Shown here: positions 38,290 through 51,188 of the stretch, piece after piece
How positions within the stretch are numbered: the first letter of the stretch is position 1
How the letters are laid out: each line of letters starts with the position of its first letter
NCBI GenBank assembly: GCA_013376735.1
Contig: VINJ01000001.1
Span: 3,472,001 to 3,536,000 of the forward strand
DNA length: 64,000 bases
Origin: a bacterium Scap17
GTDB lineage: Bacteria > Pseudomonadota > Gammaproteobacteria > Pseudomonadales > Halomonadaceae
Reading direction: 5' to 3'
Made by a program: the position numbers and the translations under genes
The notes under the pieces: generated by a model
The model's database searches: none
Seen by the model: only the letters and a program-made list of their open reading frames with translations
Told to the model about the DNA's origin: nothing

Positions 38290-40092
38290 TCAGTGATCCA
38301 CTGCTGTCCCGGCCCCGCGCGGAACACGAATGTCCTCGACGATATGCTGGATGTGCTCGGGCGGCGGCGGGGTCATCTTGCAGACGATGACTGCGACGAC
38401 GAAGTTGAGCACCATGCCCAGTGAGCCGATCCCCTCCGGCGACACACCCAGCAACCAGTTCTCGGCACTGTTGAGTTCCGGCGAGATGAACTTGAAGTAG
38501 ACGATGTAACTGAAGGTGAACACCAGGCCGACCAACATGCCCGCGATAGCACCTTCCTTGTTCATGCGCTTGGAGAAGATCCCCAGCAGGATGACCGGGA
38601 AGAAGCTCGATGCCGCAAGCCCGAAGGCAAAGGCCACTACCTGCGCCACGAAGCCTGGCGGATTGATGCCGAAGTAACCGGCGATGACGATGGCCACTGC
38701 CGCCGCCAGACGTGCCGCGATCAGCTCCTGCTTCTCGCTGATATCAGGCTTGAAGGTCTTCTTGAGCAGGTCATGCGAGATGGCCGACGAGATGACCAGC
38801 AACAGACCGGCCGCCGTCGAGAGTGCTGCCGCCACCCCACCCGCCGCTACCAGTGCGATGACCCATGCCGGCAGGTTGCCGATCTCCGGGTTGGCCAGCA
38901 CGATGATGTCGCGGTCGATGTAGACCTCGCTCTCGTTGTCGGTGGGCGTGTTGCTCACCAGACGCTGACCGTGCTCACCGCGTGCTGCCTGGCTGTCAGC
39001 GCTGCCTTCATAGCTCGGCTTGCCCGCGAAGGGATCACCGCCACGCATCTGGATGATGCCGTCGCCATTCTTGTCGACCCAGCCGATCAACCCTGTGTTC
39101 TCCCAGTTGTAGAACCAGCCCGGCAGCTCCTCATAGGCGGTGTCATTGACGGTCTCGACCAGGTTCACTCGCGCGAAGGCGCCCACGGCCGGCGCAGTGG
39201 TGTAGAGCAAGGCGATGAAGAACAGCGCCCAACCGGCGGAGATACGCGCATCCTTGACCGTCGGCACCGTGAAGAAGCGCACGATGACGTGGGGCAGGCC
39301 AGCGGTACCGCACATCAGCGCGGCGGTGATGAAGAAGACATCGATAGTGGATTTGGAACCCTCGGTGTACTCACGGAAGCCGAGATCGGTCACCACCTGA
39401 TCAAGCTTGTGCAACAGATAGACACCAGTATCGTTGCCTTGTGCGTCCACCAGGGTGCCGCCGAAGCCGGTCTGCGGCAGCACATGGCCCGTCATCATGA
39501 TCGACAGGAAGACGGCCGGTACCAGGAAAGCGAAGATCAACACGCAGTACTGCGCCACCTGGGTGTAGGTGATGCCCTTCATGCCCCCCAGAACGGCATA
39601 GAAGAAGACGATTGCCATGCCGATGACGACACCGACATTCACGTCCACCTCGAGGAAACGCGCGAAGACGATACCGGTACCGCGCATCTGGCCGGCGACA
39701 TAGGTGAAGGAAATGAAGATGACGCAGATCACCGCCACGGTGCGTGCGACACTGGAGTAGTAACGGTCACCGACGAAGTCCGGCACCGTGAACTTGCCGA
39801 ACTTGCGCAGATACGGCGCCAGCAGCATGGCCAGCAACACGTAGCCGCCGGTCCAGCCCATCAGGTAGACGGAGGCGTCATAGCCGACATAGGCGATGAT
39901 GCCCGCCATCGAGATGAACGAGGCCGCCGACATCCAGTCAGCGGCGGTCGCTGCCCCGTTGGCGATGGGGTGAACGCCACCCCCGGCGACATAGAATTCC
40001 TTGGTGGAACCGGCTCGCGACCACACCGCGATCCCGATATAGAGCGCAAATGATGCGCCCACGAAGAGATAGGTCAGCAGTTGAACATCCAT
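38290..40092 (-). CDS. sodium:solute symporter, acetate-permease type (VC_2705-like)
   Basis: 600 residues with about thirteen transmembrane helices of the SSS family. Ala-Gly-Gly-Gly-Val-x-Pro-x-Ala-Asn-Gly-Ala-Ala-x-Ala-Ala-Asp-Trp-Met-Ser and Met-Arg-Gly-Thr-Gly match acetate-type (ActP-related) members. A hydrophilic insert at about residues 325-390 holds an EF-hand-like loop, Asp340-Lys-Asn-Gly-Asp-Gly-Ile-Ile-Gln. The partner DUF4212 subunit precedes it by 90 bases. Together with CrbS/CrbR-type regulators and acs it is expected to import acetate or a similar short carboxylate with sodium; the exact substrate is not proven. AAGGA precedes the start. Confidence 0.9.
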   Translation of the reverse strand: MDVQLLTYLFVGASFALYIGIAVWSRAGSTKEFYVAGGGVHPIANGAATAADWMSAASFISMAGIIAYVGYDASVYLMGWTGGYVLLAMLLAPYLRKFGKFTVPDFVGDRYYSSVARTVAVICVIFISFTYVAGQMRGTGIVFARFLEVDVNVGVVIGMAIVFFYAVLGGMKGITYTQVAQYCVLIFAFLVPAVFLSIMMTGHVLPQTGFGGTLVDAQGNDTGVYLLHKLDQVVTDLGFREYTEGSKSTIDVFFITAALMCGTAGLPHVIVRFFTVPTVKDARISAGWALFFIALLYTTAPAVGAFARVNLVETVNDTAYEELPGWFYNWENTGLIGWVDKNGDGIIQMRGGDPFAGKPSYEGSADSQAARGEHGQRLVSNTPTDNESEVYIDRDIIVLANPEIGNLPAWVIALVAAGGVAAALSTAAGLLLVISSAISHDLLKKTFKPDISEKQELIAARLAAAVAIVIAGYFGINPPGFVAQVVAFAFGLAASSFFPVILLGIFSKRMNKEGAIAGMLVGLVFTFSYIVYFKFISPELNSAENWLLGVSPEGIGSLGMVLNFVVAVIVCKMTPPPPEHIQHIVEDIRVPRGAGTAVDH

Positions 40093-40182
40093 TGGCAGTG
40101 TCCTTGGCGATATCGATCATATTGTTCTTATTCACACTACGATGCGTCACGACGAGCGGCCTGTGCCCGGCGTGTCACTGAC

Positions 40183-40440
40183 TCATTGCTCGTGAACATC
40201 GAAACGCTCATCGAGCTTGTTCATCGAACGGGCATACAGAATGATCAGCGCGAGGAAGAAGTAGATCGCTCCCTGTTGCGCAAACCAGAAGCCCAGTTTG
40301 AAACCGAAGAACTGGATGTTGTTCAGCACGTCCACCAGCAATATCCCGCATCCATAGGACACCACGAACCAGACCACGAGATAGCCCATGATCAGTTTGA
40401 TATTGGCGGACCAATACGCCTTGGCATTCGCTTCCTTCAT
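40183..40440 (-). CDS. DUF4212 domain-containing small subunit of sodium:solute symporter
   Basis: 85 residues. Two hydrophobic helices (about 15-37 and 48-68) and the N-terminal Tyr-Trp-x-x-Asn-Ile-Lys-Leu motif, with Phe-Gly-Phe-x-Leu-Gly-Phe-Trp-Phe-Ala-Gln-Gln-Gly, are characteristic of DUF4212. These proteins are encoded just before VC_2705-type symporters and are regarded as their accessory subunits. First gene of the leftward operon. Confidence 0.93.
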   Translation of the reverse strand: MKEANAKAYWSANIKLIMGYLVVWFVVSYGCGILLVDVLNNIQFFGFKLGFWFAQQGAIYFFLALIILYARSMNKLDERFDVHEQ

Positions 40441-40611
40441 GATGGTGTTCTCGCATTGTTATTGTGATTGGCGAAGTGGAGTGATTGGTGATCCAGAGAT
40501 CGATGACCACCCATCAGTGGATGATCCTTTCTCAGCGGTTGATGGGTATTTCCTGCGCTTTTCAAGCCATAACAGGAAACTTGACGACTCGAATCTGACA
40601 GTAGACAAGGC

Positions 40612-40627
40612 CCTGCAACGTTGCAGG
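40612..40627. promoter_or_regulatory. perfect 16-bp palindrome, candidate operator
   Basis: CCTGCAACGTTGCAGG reads identically on both strands with no spacer. It lies 172 bases upstream of the DUF4212 start on one side and 368 bases before the kinase on the other. Shape fits a dimeric regulator site; the protein is unknown. Confidence 0.45.
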
Positions 40628-40694
40628 CTGACTTTAGTCGAGAATGTCAGCCACCCCTGATGGAGCAAGATTGAGAACGATGCAATTCATTTCA

Positions 40695-40710
40695 AATCAA
40701 CAAGTTGATT
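40695..40710. promoter_or_regulatory. palindrome with 7-bp arms and 2-base spacer, candidate operator
   Basis: AATCAAC and GTTGATT flank AA. It lies in the AT-rich part of the same intergenic region, 67 bases from the 16-bp palindrome. Confidence 0.35.
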
Positions 40711-40994
40711 CATATCCTAAAGATGCAATCCCTTGGTCTATTGGCCAAATGGGCGAAGGATGAACGACGAAATCTTCCGCGCGTTGCGCGCATGACATTG
40801 GCCGATACCGAAAAAACAGGCTCGTTGTGCAGACGCCATTTACGGCTTCTTGACGCCGATCATCGAAGCGTCTGCGTATCAATGGATGACGGAGCATCTC
40901 CCTCACGACTCTCAAGACGCCGAGTCTGTCATGCACAGTGCTTGGGACTCGTGGCGGGGCTGCGTAGAATGGCGCTTCCAGAGAGGAGAGCGAC

Positions 40995-44993
<3,999 letters not shown>

Positions 44994-45033
44994 TCAGTCG
45001 GGCTGGCCTGTCGATCTTTAGACTTGGTAGAAG

Positions 45034-45072
45034 CAAAAAGCCCGCCCTGTCAGCGACAGGGCGGGCTTTTTG
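45034..45072. terminator. bidirectional rho-independent terminator
   Basis: 18-bp perfect stem (45034-45051 and 45055-45072), AGC loop, with A5 and T5 at the base. It separates the converging crbS and crbR genes. Confidence 0.92.
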
Positions 45073-45126
45073 TGGCGTGAAGATGCGACTCTCGAGGAGA
45101 GCCTCAGCTCAAGCGCTGACGCGGGA

Positions 45127-45789
45127 TCAGGAGCGGACTTTCGGCGGCTCGACTTCCAGACGCTGGGCCGCGATGACAGCCTGGGTGCGCGAATGCACGC
45201 CCAGCTTGCGCAGAATGGCGGTCACGTGAGCCTTGATGGTGGCCTCGGACACATTCAGCTCATAGGCGATCTGCTTGTTGAGCAGACCTTCCGTCAGCAT
45301 GTTGAGCACGCGGAACTGCTGCGGCGTCAGTGACGCGATCGCCTCGGCGAAGCGCGATTCATCCTCGGAAGACTCGCCCATGGCCTCGGCGATATCTGCC
45401 GGCAGCCAGACCTCGCCTTCGAGGATCTCGCCGATGGCTTCGGCGATGACGTCGAGACTGGCGGACTTGGGAATGAAGCCGGAGGCCCCATAATCGATGG
45501 CGCGGCGCACCACGTAGGGCTCCTCGCTACCGGACACGACCGCCACCGGGATGTCCGGTGTCTGGCCACGCAACTGGATCAGACCGGAGAAGCCGTGGGC
45601 TCCCGGCATGTGCAGGTCCAACAGGATCAGGTCGGCATCGGGATGGCGGGCAACGACTTCGTTGGTCGCTTCCATGCTGTCAGCCTCGACGATCTCTGCC
45701 TGAGAGGCGACTTGTCTAAGCGCCTGGGTCAGTGCGGCACGAAAGAGCGGGTGATCGTCTGCAACGATGAACTTCTGGGCAAAGGCCAT
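45127..45789 (-). CDS. crbR: NarL/FixJ-family response regulator (CrbR/ErdR type)
   Basis: 220 residues. A receiver domain (Asp-Asp at 11-12, phosphoacceptor Asp58 in Leu-Leu-Asp-Leu-His-Met-Pro, Lys in Ile-Pro-Lys-Ser) is joined to a LuxR-type helix-turn-helix (Leu-Thr-Pro-Gln-Gln-Phe-Arg-Val-Leu, Gly-Leu-Leu-Asn-Lys-Gln-Ile-Ala, Val-Lys-like Thr-Ile-Lys-Ala-His-Val). Good GGAGG site. Convergent with the CrbS-type kinase and two genes from acs. In Vibrio and Pseudomonas the orthologous regulator activates acs and acetate-use genes; that is the inferred role. Confidence 0.85.
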   Translation of the reverse strand: MAFAQKFIVADDHPLFRAALTQALRQVASQAEIVEADSMEATNEVVARHPDADLILLDLHMPGAHGFSGLIQLRGQTPDIPVAVVSGSEEPYVVRRAIDYGASGFIPKSASLDVIAEAIGEILEGEVWLPADIAEAMGESSEDESRFAEAIASLTPQQFRVLNMLTEGLLNKQIAYELNVSEATIKAHVTAILRKLGVHSRTQAVIAAQRLEVEPPKVRS

Positions 45790-46017
45790 TGAGTCTCCTC
45801 CAAAACCCCGATGGTGATGATCACCGACCTTCCTGGCCGGTCAACAATCGCCGTTATTTTCTGGCATGTTACCCCATAAAACGCGCGTTTAACAAAGCAG
45901 CCCACCATCGGAAGATGTACTGATGTTTCGCTCGGGGAACACGAGTATCGCACGGATTGATGCCCGGCGAGCGAACAATCCGTGCGCTGATTCTGACAGC
46001 ATCCTGGGGATGGTGAG

Positions 46018-47004
46018 TCAGACAACCCTACCCGCAACGCGACTGGCATGCCAGCCGATCAATGCGACACCGGCAATCAGCACGAAGCCGATCAGACTGG
46101 CGATATCCGGCACCTCGCCCCAGATGGCCCAGCCCGCCAGTGCCGAAAACACGATGGTCAGATAGGAATAGATCGATACTTCCCCCGCCGGTGCGAGACG
46201 ATAGGCCGTGGTCATCAGAATCTGACCGCCGGCCGCAAAGACGCCGATGCCCAGCAAGGCCAGCGCCTGAGGGCCGCTCGGCATCACCGGATTCATCAAC
46301 ATCGGCACCAATGTCACCACACTGGAGACCAGCGAGAAATGCAGCACGATGGTCGCCGAGGCCTCGCGCCCTCTCATCGCACGGATGAGCGTATAGGCCG
46401 CCCCCGCCAGCATTGCCGAACCCAGCCCGACCATGGCGGGCAACAATGCCTCCACCCCGCCTTCGGCAAATGCCAGTTGCGGCTTGATGACCAGCGCCGC
46501 GCCAGAGAAGGCGACGAGCATGCCGACCAGCCGCCAGCCGCCGAGACGCTCGGCCAGGAAGAGGCCGGCGAACAGGCTGACGAAGAACGGCGATAGCTTA
46601 TTCAGAATAGTCGCATCTGCCAGCAGAAGATGATCGATGGCGTAGAAGAAGCTCATCACGCCGCCAAGCCCGATCAGTGACCGCGCCATCAGCATCGGCT
46701 GGTGATGCCAGTGGCCCAGCAGACGCGCGCCCGCCATGCGCACCATCACCACCGCCACGCCGAGACTGACCAGGTTGCGCACGAAGACCTTCTCGAACAA
46801 CGGCAGGTCGCCGCTCAGCTTGACCATCGCTCCCATCAGCGCGAACGAGATCGCCGACAAGCACATCAGGATGACGGCGCGAGGACGATTCTCGCCCTCA
46901 TTGGACGACCCGGCGGCGGGAGAACTGGCGAGAGAACTGGCTGGCTGAGAGGCGGGGCAGGATGCATCCGACTTGCCTGCTGACATGGGGGCGGCCTTGA
47001 TCAT
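46018..47004 (-). CDS. EamA family (DMT superfamily) transporter
   Basis: 328 residues with ten predicted membrane helices in two EamA repeats, preceded by a Ser/Ala-rich 40-residue cytoplasmic tail. The first repeat contains Ala-Ile-Ser-Phe-Ala-Leu-Met-Gly-Ala; the second ends in Gly-Trp-Ala-Ile-Trp-Gly-Glu and a closing Gly-Val-Ala-Leu-Ile-Gly helix. DMT exporters move metabolites or drugs; no substrate can be inferred. An in-frame ATG at 46986 has a slightly better ribosome binding site and may be the true start. No obvious functional tie to acs or crbR. Confidence 0.88.
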   Translation of the reverse strand: MIKAAPMSAGKSDASCPASQPASSLASSPAAGSSNEGENRPRAVILMCLSAISFALMGAMVKLSGDLPLFEKVFVRNLVSLGVAVVMVRMAGARLLGHWHHQPMLMARSLIGLGGVMSFFYAIDHLLLADATILNKLSPFFVSLFAGLFLAERLGGWRLVGMLVAFSGAALVIKPQLAFAEGGVEALLPAMVGLGSAMLAGAAYTLIRAMRGREASATIVLHFSLVSSVVTLVPMLMNPVMPSGPQALALLGIGVFAAGGQILMTTAYRLAPAGEVSIYSYLTIVFSALAGWAIWGEVPDIASLIGFVLIAGVALIGWHASRVAGRVV

Positions 47005-47171
47005 GAAATGAATGGGGATATGCGCAGAGGTGCCTGCATGGACTCCGCTGTCACCTGGACTGCCCCATCATTATCAAGCCAGCAACACCTGGATGGCCAA
47101 CCTTTCACGTCTCGCACAGCGCAAAAGCGCGGGCCAGGAATACGAACAGACAGATGCTAGCGGACAGGCGC

Positions 47172-47210
47172 ACAAAAAAGCGCGGGAGCGAGGCTCCCGC
47201 GCTTTTTTGT
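47172..47210. terminator. bidirectional rho-independent terminator downstream of acs
   Basis: 18-bp stem (47172-47189 and 47193-47210) with a GAG loop, A6 and T6 at the base. It ends acs on the minus strand, between acs and the EamA gene. Confidence 0.92.
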
Positions 47211-47254
47211 CGCTGCGTGTCTTGTCAGGCCTCGCCGGGCGTCGTCCGGTGCCC

Positions 47255-49201
47255 TCAGCGGTTGGCGCGCTGCTCGATAAGATCATCCACCACCGACGGG
47301 TCCGCCAGCGTCGAGGTATCGCCCAGACCATCGGTCTCGTTGGCGGCGATCTTGCGCAGGATGCGCCGCATGATCTTGCCGGAGCGCGTCTTGGGCAGCC
47401 CCGGCGCCCACTGGATGACATCCGGTGAGGCGATCGGGCCGATGTCCTTGCGTACCCACTGGGTCAGCGTCCTCTTGAGTTCATCACTAGCTTCGATGCC
47501 GTCGTTGAGCGTCACGTAGATGTAGATACCCTGGCCCTTGATGTCATGGGGATAGCCAACCACGGCGGCCTCGGCGACCGCTTCATGCGCGACCAGCGAG
47601 GACTCGATCTCGGCGGTGCCCATGCGGTGGCCAGAAACGTTGAGCACATCATCGACGCGCCCGGTGATCCAGTAGTAGCCATCCTCGTCACGACGACAGC
47701 CATCACCGGTGAAGTACATGCCCGCATAGGTGGAGAAGTAGGTCTGCACGTAGCGTTCGTGATTGCCCCAAATCGAACGTGCCTGCCCCGGCCAGCTGTC
47801 GAGAATCACCAGATTGCCTTCGGTCGCGCCCTCGAGGATGTTGCCCTCGTTGTCGACCAGCGCCGGCTGCACACCGAAGAACGGCAGCGTGGCGGAGCCC
47901 GGCTTGAGGTCGATCGCGCCCGGCAGCGGCGCGATCATGATGCCACCGGTCTCGGTCTGCCACCAGGTGTCCACCAGCGGGCAATTGCCATTGCCGATCA
48001 CGCGGTGGAACCACTCCCAGGCCTCGGGGTTGATCGGCTCGCCCACCGAGCCGAGCAGCCGCAGGCTCGTGCGCGAGCTTGAGTCCATCACGCTGTCACC
48101 GTGTGCCATCAGCGCACGCACGGCAGTCGGGGCGGTATAGAGAATGTTGACCTGGTGCTTGTCGACGATCTCGCCGATGCGCCCGTGGGTCGGATAGCTG
48201 GGCACACCCTCGAACATCAGCGTGGTCGCGCCATTGGCCAGCGGTCCGTAGACGATGTAGCTGTGGCCTGTCACCCAGCCGACATCCGCCGTGCACCAGT
48301 AGATATCACCGTCGTGGTAATCGAACACGTAGCGATGGGTCATCGCGGCATAGAGTAGATAACCGCCCGTGGTATGCTTCAGGCCCTTGGGTGTGCCGGT
48401 GGAACCGGAGGTGTAGAGGATAAACAGCGGGTCTTCGGCGCCCATCGCCTCGGCCGGACAGTCACTGGACTGACGGTCCACCAGCTCATGGAACCAGGCA
48501 TCGCGGCTGCCCCAGTTCACCTCACCGCCGGTACGCCGCACCACCAGCACGTGGTCGACACAGTCGGTGCCATCACGCTCCAGCGCCTCATCGACGTTCT
48601 CCTTGAGCGGCACGCGCTTGCCACCCCGCAGTGACTCATCGGCGGTGATCACGATGCGCGAGCTGGAATCGACGATACGCCCCGCCAGCGCGTCCGGCGA
48701 GAAGCCACCGAATACCACCGAGTGCACGGCACCAATACGTGTACAGGCCAGCATCGCCATCGCGGCTTCGGGAATCATCGGCATGTATAGCGTGACCACA
48801 TCGCCCCGCTTGACGCCCAACTCCTTGAGGCCATTGGCAAACTGGCTGACACGCGCGTGCAGCTCGCGATAGGTGATCGACTGGGACTCGTTCGGGTCAT
48901 CCCCTTCCCAGATGATGGCGACCTGATCTCCACGCTCGGCGAGGTGGCGATCGAGGCAGTTGTGCGCCACGTTGAGCTTGCCGTCCTCGAACCAGCGCAC
49001 ATCGACGTCACCGGGACCGAAGTTGGTATTGCGGATCATCGAGGGCGCATCGAACCAGTCCAGTGACTGGGCCTGCTCGACCCAGAATGTCTCCGGTGCC
49101 TCGACGGACTGCTGATACATGGCCTGATAGCGCTCGCGGTCTGCCCAGGCGTGGGCGGCGGCATCGGGAGTGACCGGATGAACCTTGGCATGTTCGCTCA
49201 T
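47255..49201 (-). CDS. acs: acetate--CoA ligase (acetyl-CoA synthetase)
   Basis: Activates acetate to acetyl-CoA via acetyl-AMP. 648 residues. The P-loop-like Tyr-Thr-Ser-Gly-Ser-Thr-Gly-x-Pro-Lys-Gly, [10 protein letters not shown], Gly-Tyr-Tyr-Trp-Ile-Thr-Gly-Arg-x-Asp-Asp and the acetylation motif Pro-Lys-Thr-Arg-Ser-Gly-Lys are all present. The catalytic lysine in the last motif is the one switched off by acetylation and restored by CobB in other bacteria. The start at 49201 (Met-Ser-Glu-His) matches the family; a 28-residue upstream extension does not. An AT-rich control region precedes it. Confidence 0.97.
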   Translation of the reverse strand: MSEHAKVHPVTPDAAAHAWADRERYQAMYQQSVEAPETFWVEQAQSLDWFDAPSMIRNTNFGPGDVDVRWFEDGKLNVAHNCLDRHLAERGDQVAIIWEGDDPNESQSITYRELHARVSQFANGLKELGVKRGDVVTLYMPMIPEAAMAMLACTRIGAVHSVVFGGFSPDALAGRIVDSSSRIVITADESLRGGKRVPLKENVDEALERDGTDCVDHVLVVRRTGGEVNWGSRDAWFHELVDRQSSDCPAEAMGAEDPLFILYTSGSTGTPKGLKHTTGGYLLYAAMTHRYVFDYHDGDIYWCTADVGWVTGHSYIVYGPLANGATTLMFEGVPSYPTHGRIGEIVDKHQVNILYTAPTAVRALMAHGDSVMDSSSRTSLRLLGSVGEPINPEAWEWFHRVIGNGNCPLVDTWWQTETGGIMIAPLPGAIDLKPGSATLPFFGVQPALVDNEGNILEGATEGNLVILDSWPGQARSIWGNHERYVQTYFSTYAGMYFTGDGCRRDEDGYYWITGRVDDVLNVSGHRMGTAEIESSLVAHEAVAEAAVVGYPHDIKGQGIYIYVTLNDGIEASDELKRTLTQWVRKDIGPIASPDVIQWAPGLPKTRSGKIMRRILRKIAANETDGLGDTSTLADPSVVDDLIEQRANR

Positions 49202-49477
49202 GTGGCGTGACCTCTGACGGATTGGCTGGCGACTCGCTGTCCCACGCGGCATGCGTGAAGCGCAGGCGAGCCGAGGCAAGTCCATTTCAGCTTAAACCCA
49301 AGCATGGGGGGGCCACACACTAGACCTTGGTAGATAAATTTTTACTAATTATTTCAACTGTTTATCAACAAATTACACCAAGGTCACAGCGACGTTCGGA
49401 GGACAGAAACCGCCTGAAAAGACACCTTCTGACACGACTCGCACTTTGCAACGACATGCTGGCGAGCGAAAAGCGCC
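49202..49477 (-). promoter_or_regulatory. acs upstream control region (AT-rich)
   Basis: 276 bases between the divergent-looking ends of acs and sprT. The part from about 49320 to 49385 is strikingly AT-rich in this GC-rich genome and is bounded by a 9-bp inverted repeat. It probably contains the acs promoter and regulator sites. Confidence 0.5.
49323..49385. promoter_or_regulatory. 9-bp inverted repeat flanking an AT-rich block upstream of acs
   Basis: GACCTTGGT at 49323-49331 and ACCAAGGTC at 49377-49385 are exact inverse copies, separated by 45 bases of AT-rich sequence. Spacing of about five helical turns suggests paired binding sites, possibly for the CrbR-type regulator. Confidence 0.45.
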
Positions 49478-50134
49478 TCAATGTGCAATCGACGCATTAC
49501 GCGCCGGGTCATTCAAGGGCCCGCTCAACTCCTGGCCACAGCGCCGACAGCGATAGCGATGTCCGCGCTGGGCATTGGCGTGGCGTCGCGAGCTGAAGTA
49601 GTGCGCGGTATCGCAGCCACAGCCATAGGCCCAAGGCGCCGGGCTGGCAGTCGAGACATCCATGCGATGCGTCACCTCCGGCGGGACGCCGTAGAGATTG
49701 GTCATCACCTGCTGCCACTCGGGGCCATGGGGTTTGACGCGCGTCTTGCCGGCGCGCTCGACCACCTCCATCACTACCCAGTGAGCGACCTCGTGGGGGA
49801 CGGTCTGGCTGAGGAAGTGATGGCGGTTCTCGCTGAGCAGTTGCCAATTGAAGCGCAGCCGCTGGCGCGCCGAATCCGCCGTGCCCGCCGTGCGTCCCTT
49901 GAGGCGGCAAGAGACCGACGGCACCCGCAGCTCTGGGAACAGGGCACGCGCGCGTGCCAGACATGCCAGCACCTGCGCCTCCAGCGTCGCGTGCAGGGCA
50001 GGCGCCGTCAGCGCCTCGAGCGCGGCGGCATCGGCCAGCGGCAGCGGCGTGGCGGGGGCCTCCCCCAGGCAGGCCAGAGCATGATCGGGCGCAAAGCGGT
50101 GACGACTGACGACACGATGAGTGGATGATGACAT
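49478..50134 (-). CDS. SprT family zinc metalloprotease-like protein
   Basis: 218 residues from the ATG at 50134; the open frame continues to 50233, but those residues do not resemble the family. The zincin motif is His-Glu-Val-Ala-His-Trp, preceded by Thr-Val-Pro. A C-terminal zinc-ribbon is seen as Cys-Gly-Cys and Tyr-Arg-Cys-Arg-Arg-Cys-Gly. Eukaryotic relatives (Spartan) cut DNA-protein crosslinks; the bacterial role is unsettled. Divergent from the UPF0149 gene, with a shared upstream region of about 180 bases. Confidence 0.85.
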   Translation of the reverse strand: MSSSTHRVVSRHRFAPDHALACLGEAPATPLPLADAAALEALTAPALHATLEAQVLACLARARALFPELRVPSVSCRLKGRTAGTADSARQRLRFNWQLLSENRHHFLSQTVPHEVAHWVVMEVVERAGKTRVKPHGPEWQQVMTNLYGVPPEVTHRMDVSTASPAPWAYGCGCDTAHYFSSRRHANAQRGHRYRCRRCGQELSGPLNDPARNASIAH

Positions 50135-50315
50135 GACACGAAGACCAGACAGCAGAGCGAATGAACGGATGAGCTGATGACGAGCGAGCGTACCACTCCT
50201 CGGGGCGTGAAATGATACACTAGCGCCATTCACGCCTGCCCGGTTCCCCTTGGTTCACCCTGGTAGCCAGGCGGCACTGTTCGACTTCTCCCCTTATCGC
50301 ACGCGAGACTCCCCC

Positions 50316-51044
50316 ATGGCCGAGCCTGTCCAGACCCAGCCGCTGCTGGATGATGAATCCCTCGACATCCTCGACGAATTCCTCGAGTCCGACATCGTCG
50401 GCCCGGAAGCTCTCGATATCATCAGTGCGCATGGCTTCATGCTGGCACTGGCCATCGCGCCGCGCGAAGTGCCCTCCAGCCTGTGGCTGCCGGAACTCTT
50501 CCAGGGGCAGCCAAGCTACGAAAGCCCGCAACAGGAAGCGGAAGTCGTCTCCCTGTTCGAGCAGATGCGTGCCAACGCCATCGATGCCCTCGAGCACGGC
50601 GTGCTGCCGGAACTGCTGTTCGAGCTGGAGCTGGGCGGTGCCGACCCGGTCGAGACACCGATCGGCGACTGGTGTGCCGGCTTCATGGAAGGCGTGTTCA
50701 TGGACGAGGAGGCCTGGTTCGGTGCCCAGGAAGAGACTGCCGCCGAACTGCTGCTGCCGTTCATGGCCATCTCCGGCGTCTTCGAGGATGAAGACCCGGA
50801 GATCGGTGAGCTGATCGCCGACCCAATCGGTGCCCAGCGCTTCGTCAACCAGCTGCCGGAACTGCTGCTGGATCTCTACCTGCTCTACCGTGTCCCGCCG
50901 GAAAGCCCCAAGCCGTCGCCGCGTCGAAAGGGTTCCGCCGCACCGGGCGCAGCCGGCATTCCGCGCAGCAAGCATGCCGGCAACAAGGGCAGTGGCAAGG
51001 GTGGCAACAAGAGCGGTGGCAAGGGCGGCGGCAAGAAGCGCTGA
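50316..51044 (+). CDS. UPF0149 (YecA/YgfB) family protein with basic Gly/Lys tail
   Basis: 242 residues. The N-terminal 190 or so match the UPF0149 helical fold, with Leu-Asp-Glu-Phe-Leu-Glu-Ser, the Ala-His-Gly-Phe-Met-Leu-Ala-Leu-Ala segment and Asp-Trp-Cys-Ala-Gly-Phe-Met-Glu-Gly. The core is highly acidic. The last 45 residues switch to a basic Lys/Gly/Ser-rich tail instead of the SEC-C zinc motif found in E. coli YecA. The ATG at 50316 was chosen because the conserved part starts soon after; the frame is open from 50250. Function unknown. Confidence 0.82.
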   Translation: MAEPVQTQPLLDDESLDILDEFLESDIVGPEALDIISAHGFMLALAIAPREVPSSLWLPELFQGQPSYESPQQEAEVVSLFEQMRANAIDALEHGVLPELLFELELGGADPVETPIGDWCAGFMEGVFMDEEAWFGAQEETAAELLLPFMAISGVFEDEDPEIGELIADPIGAQRFVNQLPELLLDLYLLYRVPPESPKPSPRRKGSAAPGAAGIPRSKHAGNKGSGKGGNKSGGKGGGKKR

Positions 51045-51087
51045 GCTCGCCATGGCGCTCTGTACGCCATGTAGCCTTGAAAACGAC

Positions 51088-51120
51088 AACGCCGGGCGAC
51101 CTCATGGGTCGTCCGGCGTT
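51088..51120. terminator. rho-independent terminator after the UPF0149 gene
   Basis: 14-bp stem (51088-51101 and 51107-51120) with one G-T wobble and a 5-base loop, ending in TTTT. It lies between converging genes. Confidence 0.8.
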
Positions 51121-51188
51121 TTGGTTCCACGCAGCCGCGTCTGTTCAGGCAATGCCAGTTGAAGCAATGTCTGAGAGCTGCGAGCCGC

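Larger units (their letters stand above)
40441..40994. promoter_or_regulatory. divergent control region between the symporter operon and crbS
   Basis: 554 bases without a credible gene, AT-richer than its surroundings. It contains a perfect 16-bp palindrome at 40612-40627 and a 7+2+7 palindrome at 40695-40710. It must hold promoters for both the DUF4212-symporter operon and the crbS-type kinase. In related bacteria CrbR-type regulators act on such acetate-uptake promoters, so the palindromes are candidate operators. Confidence 0.5.
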
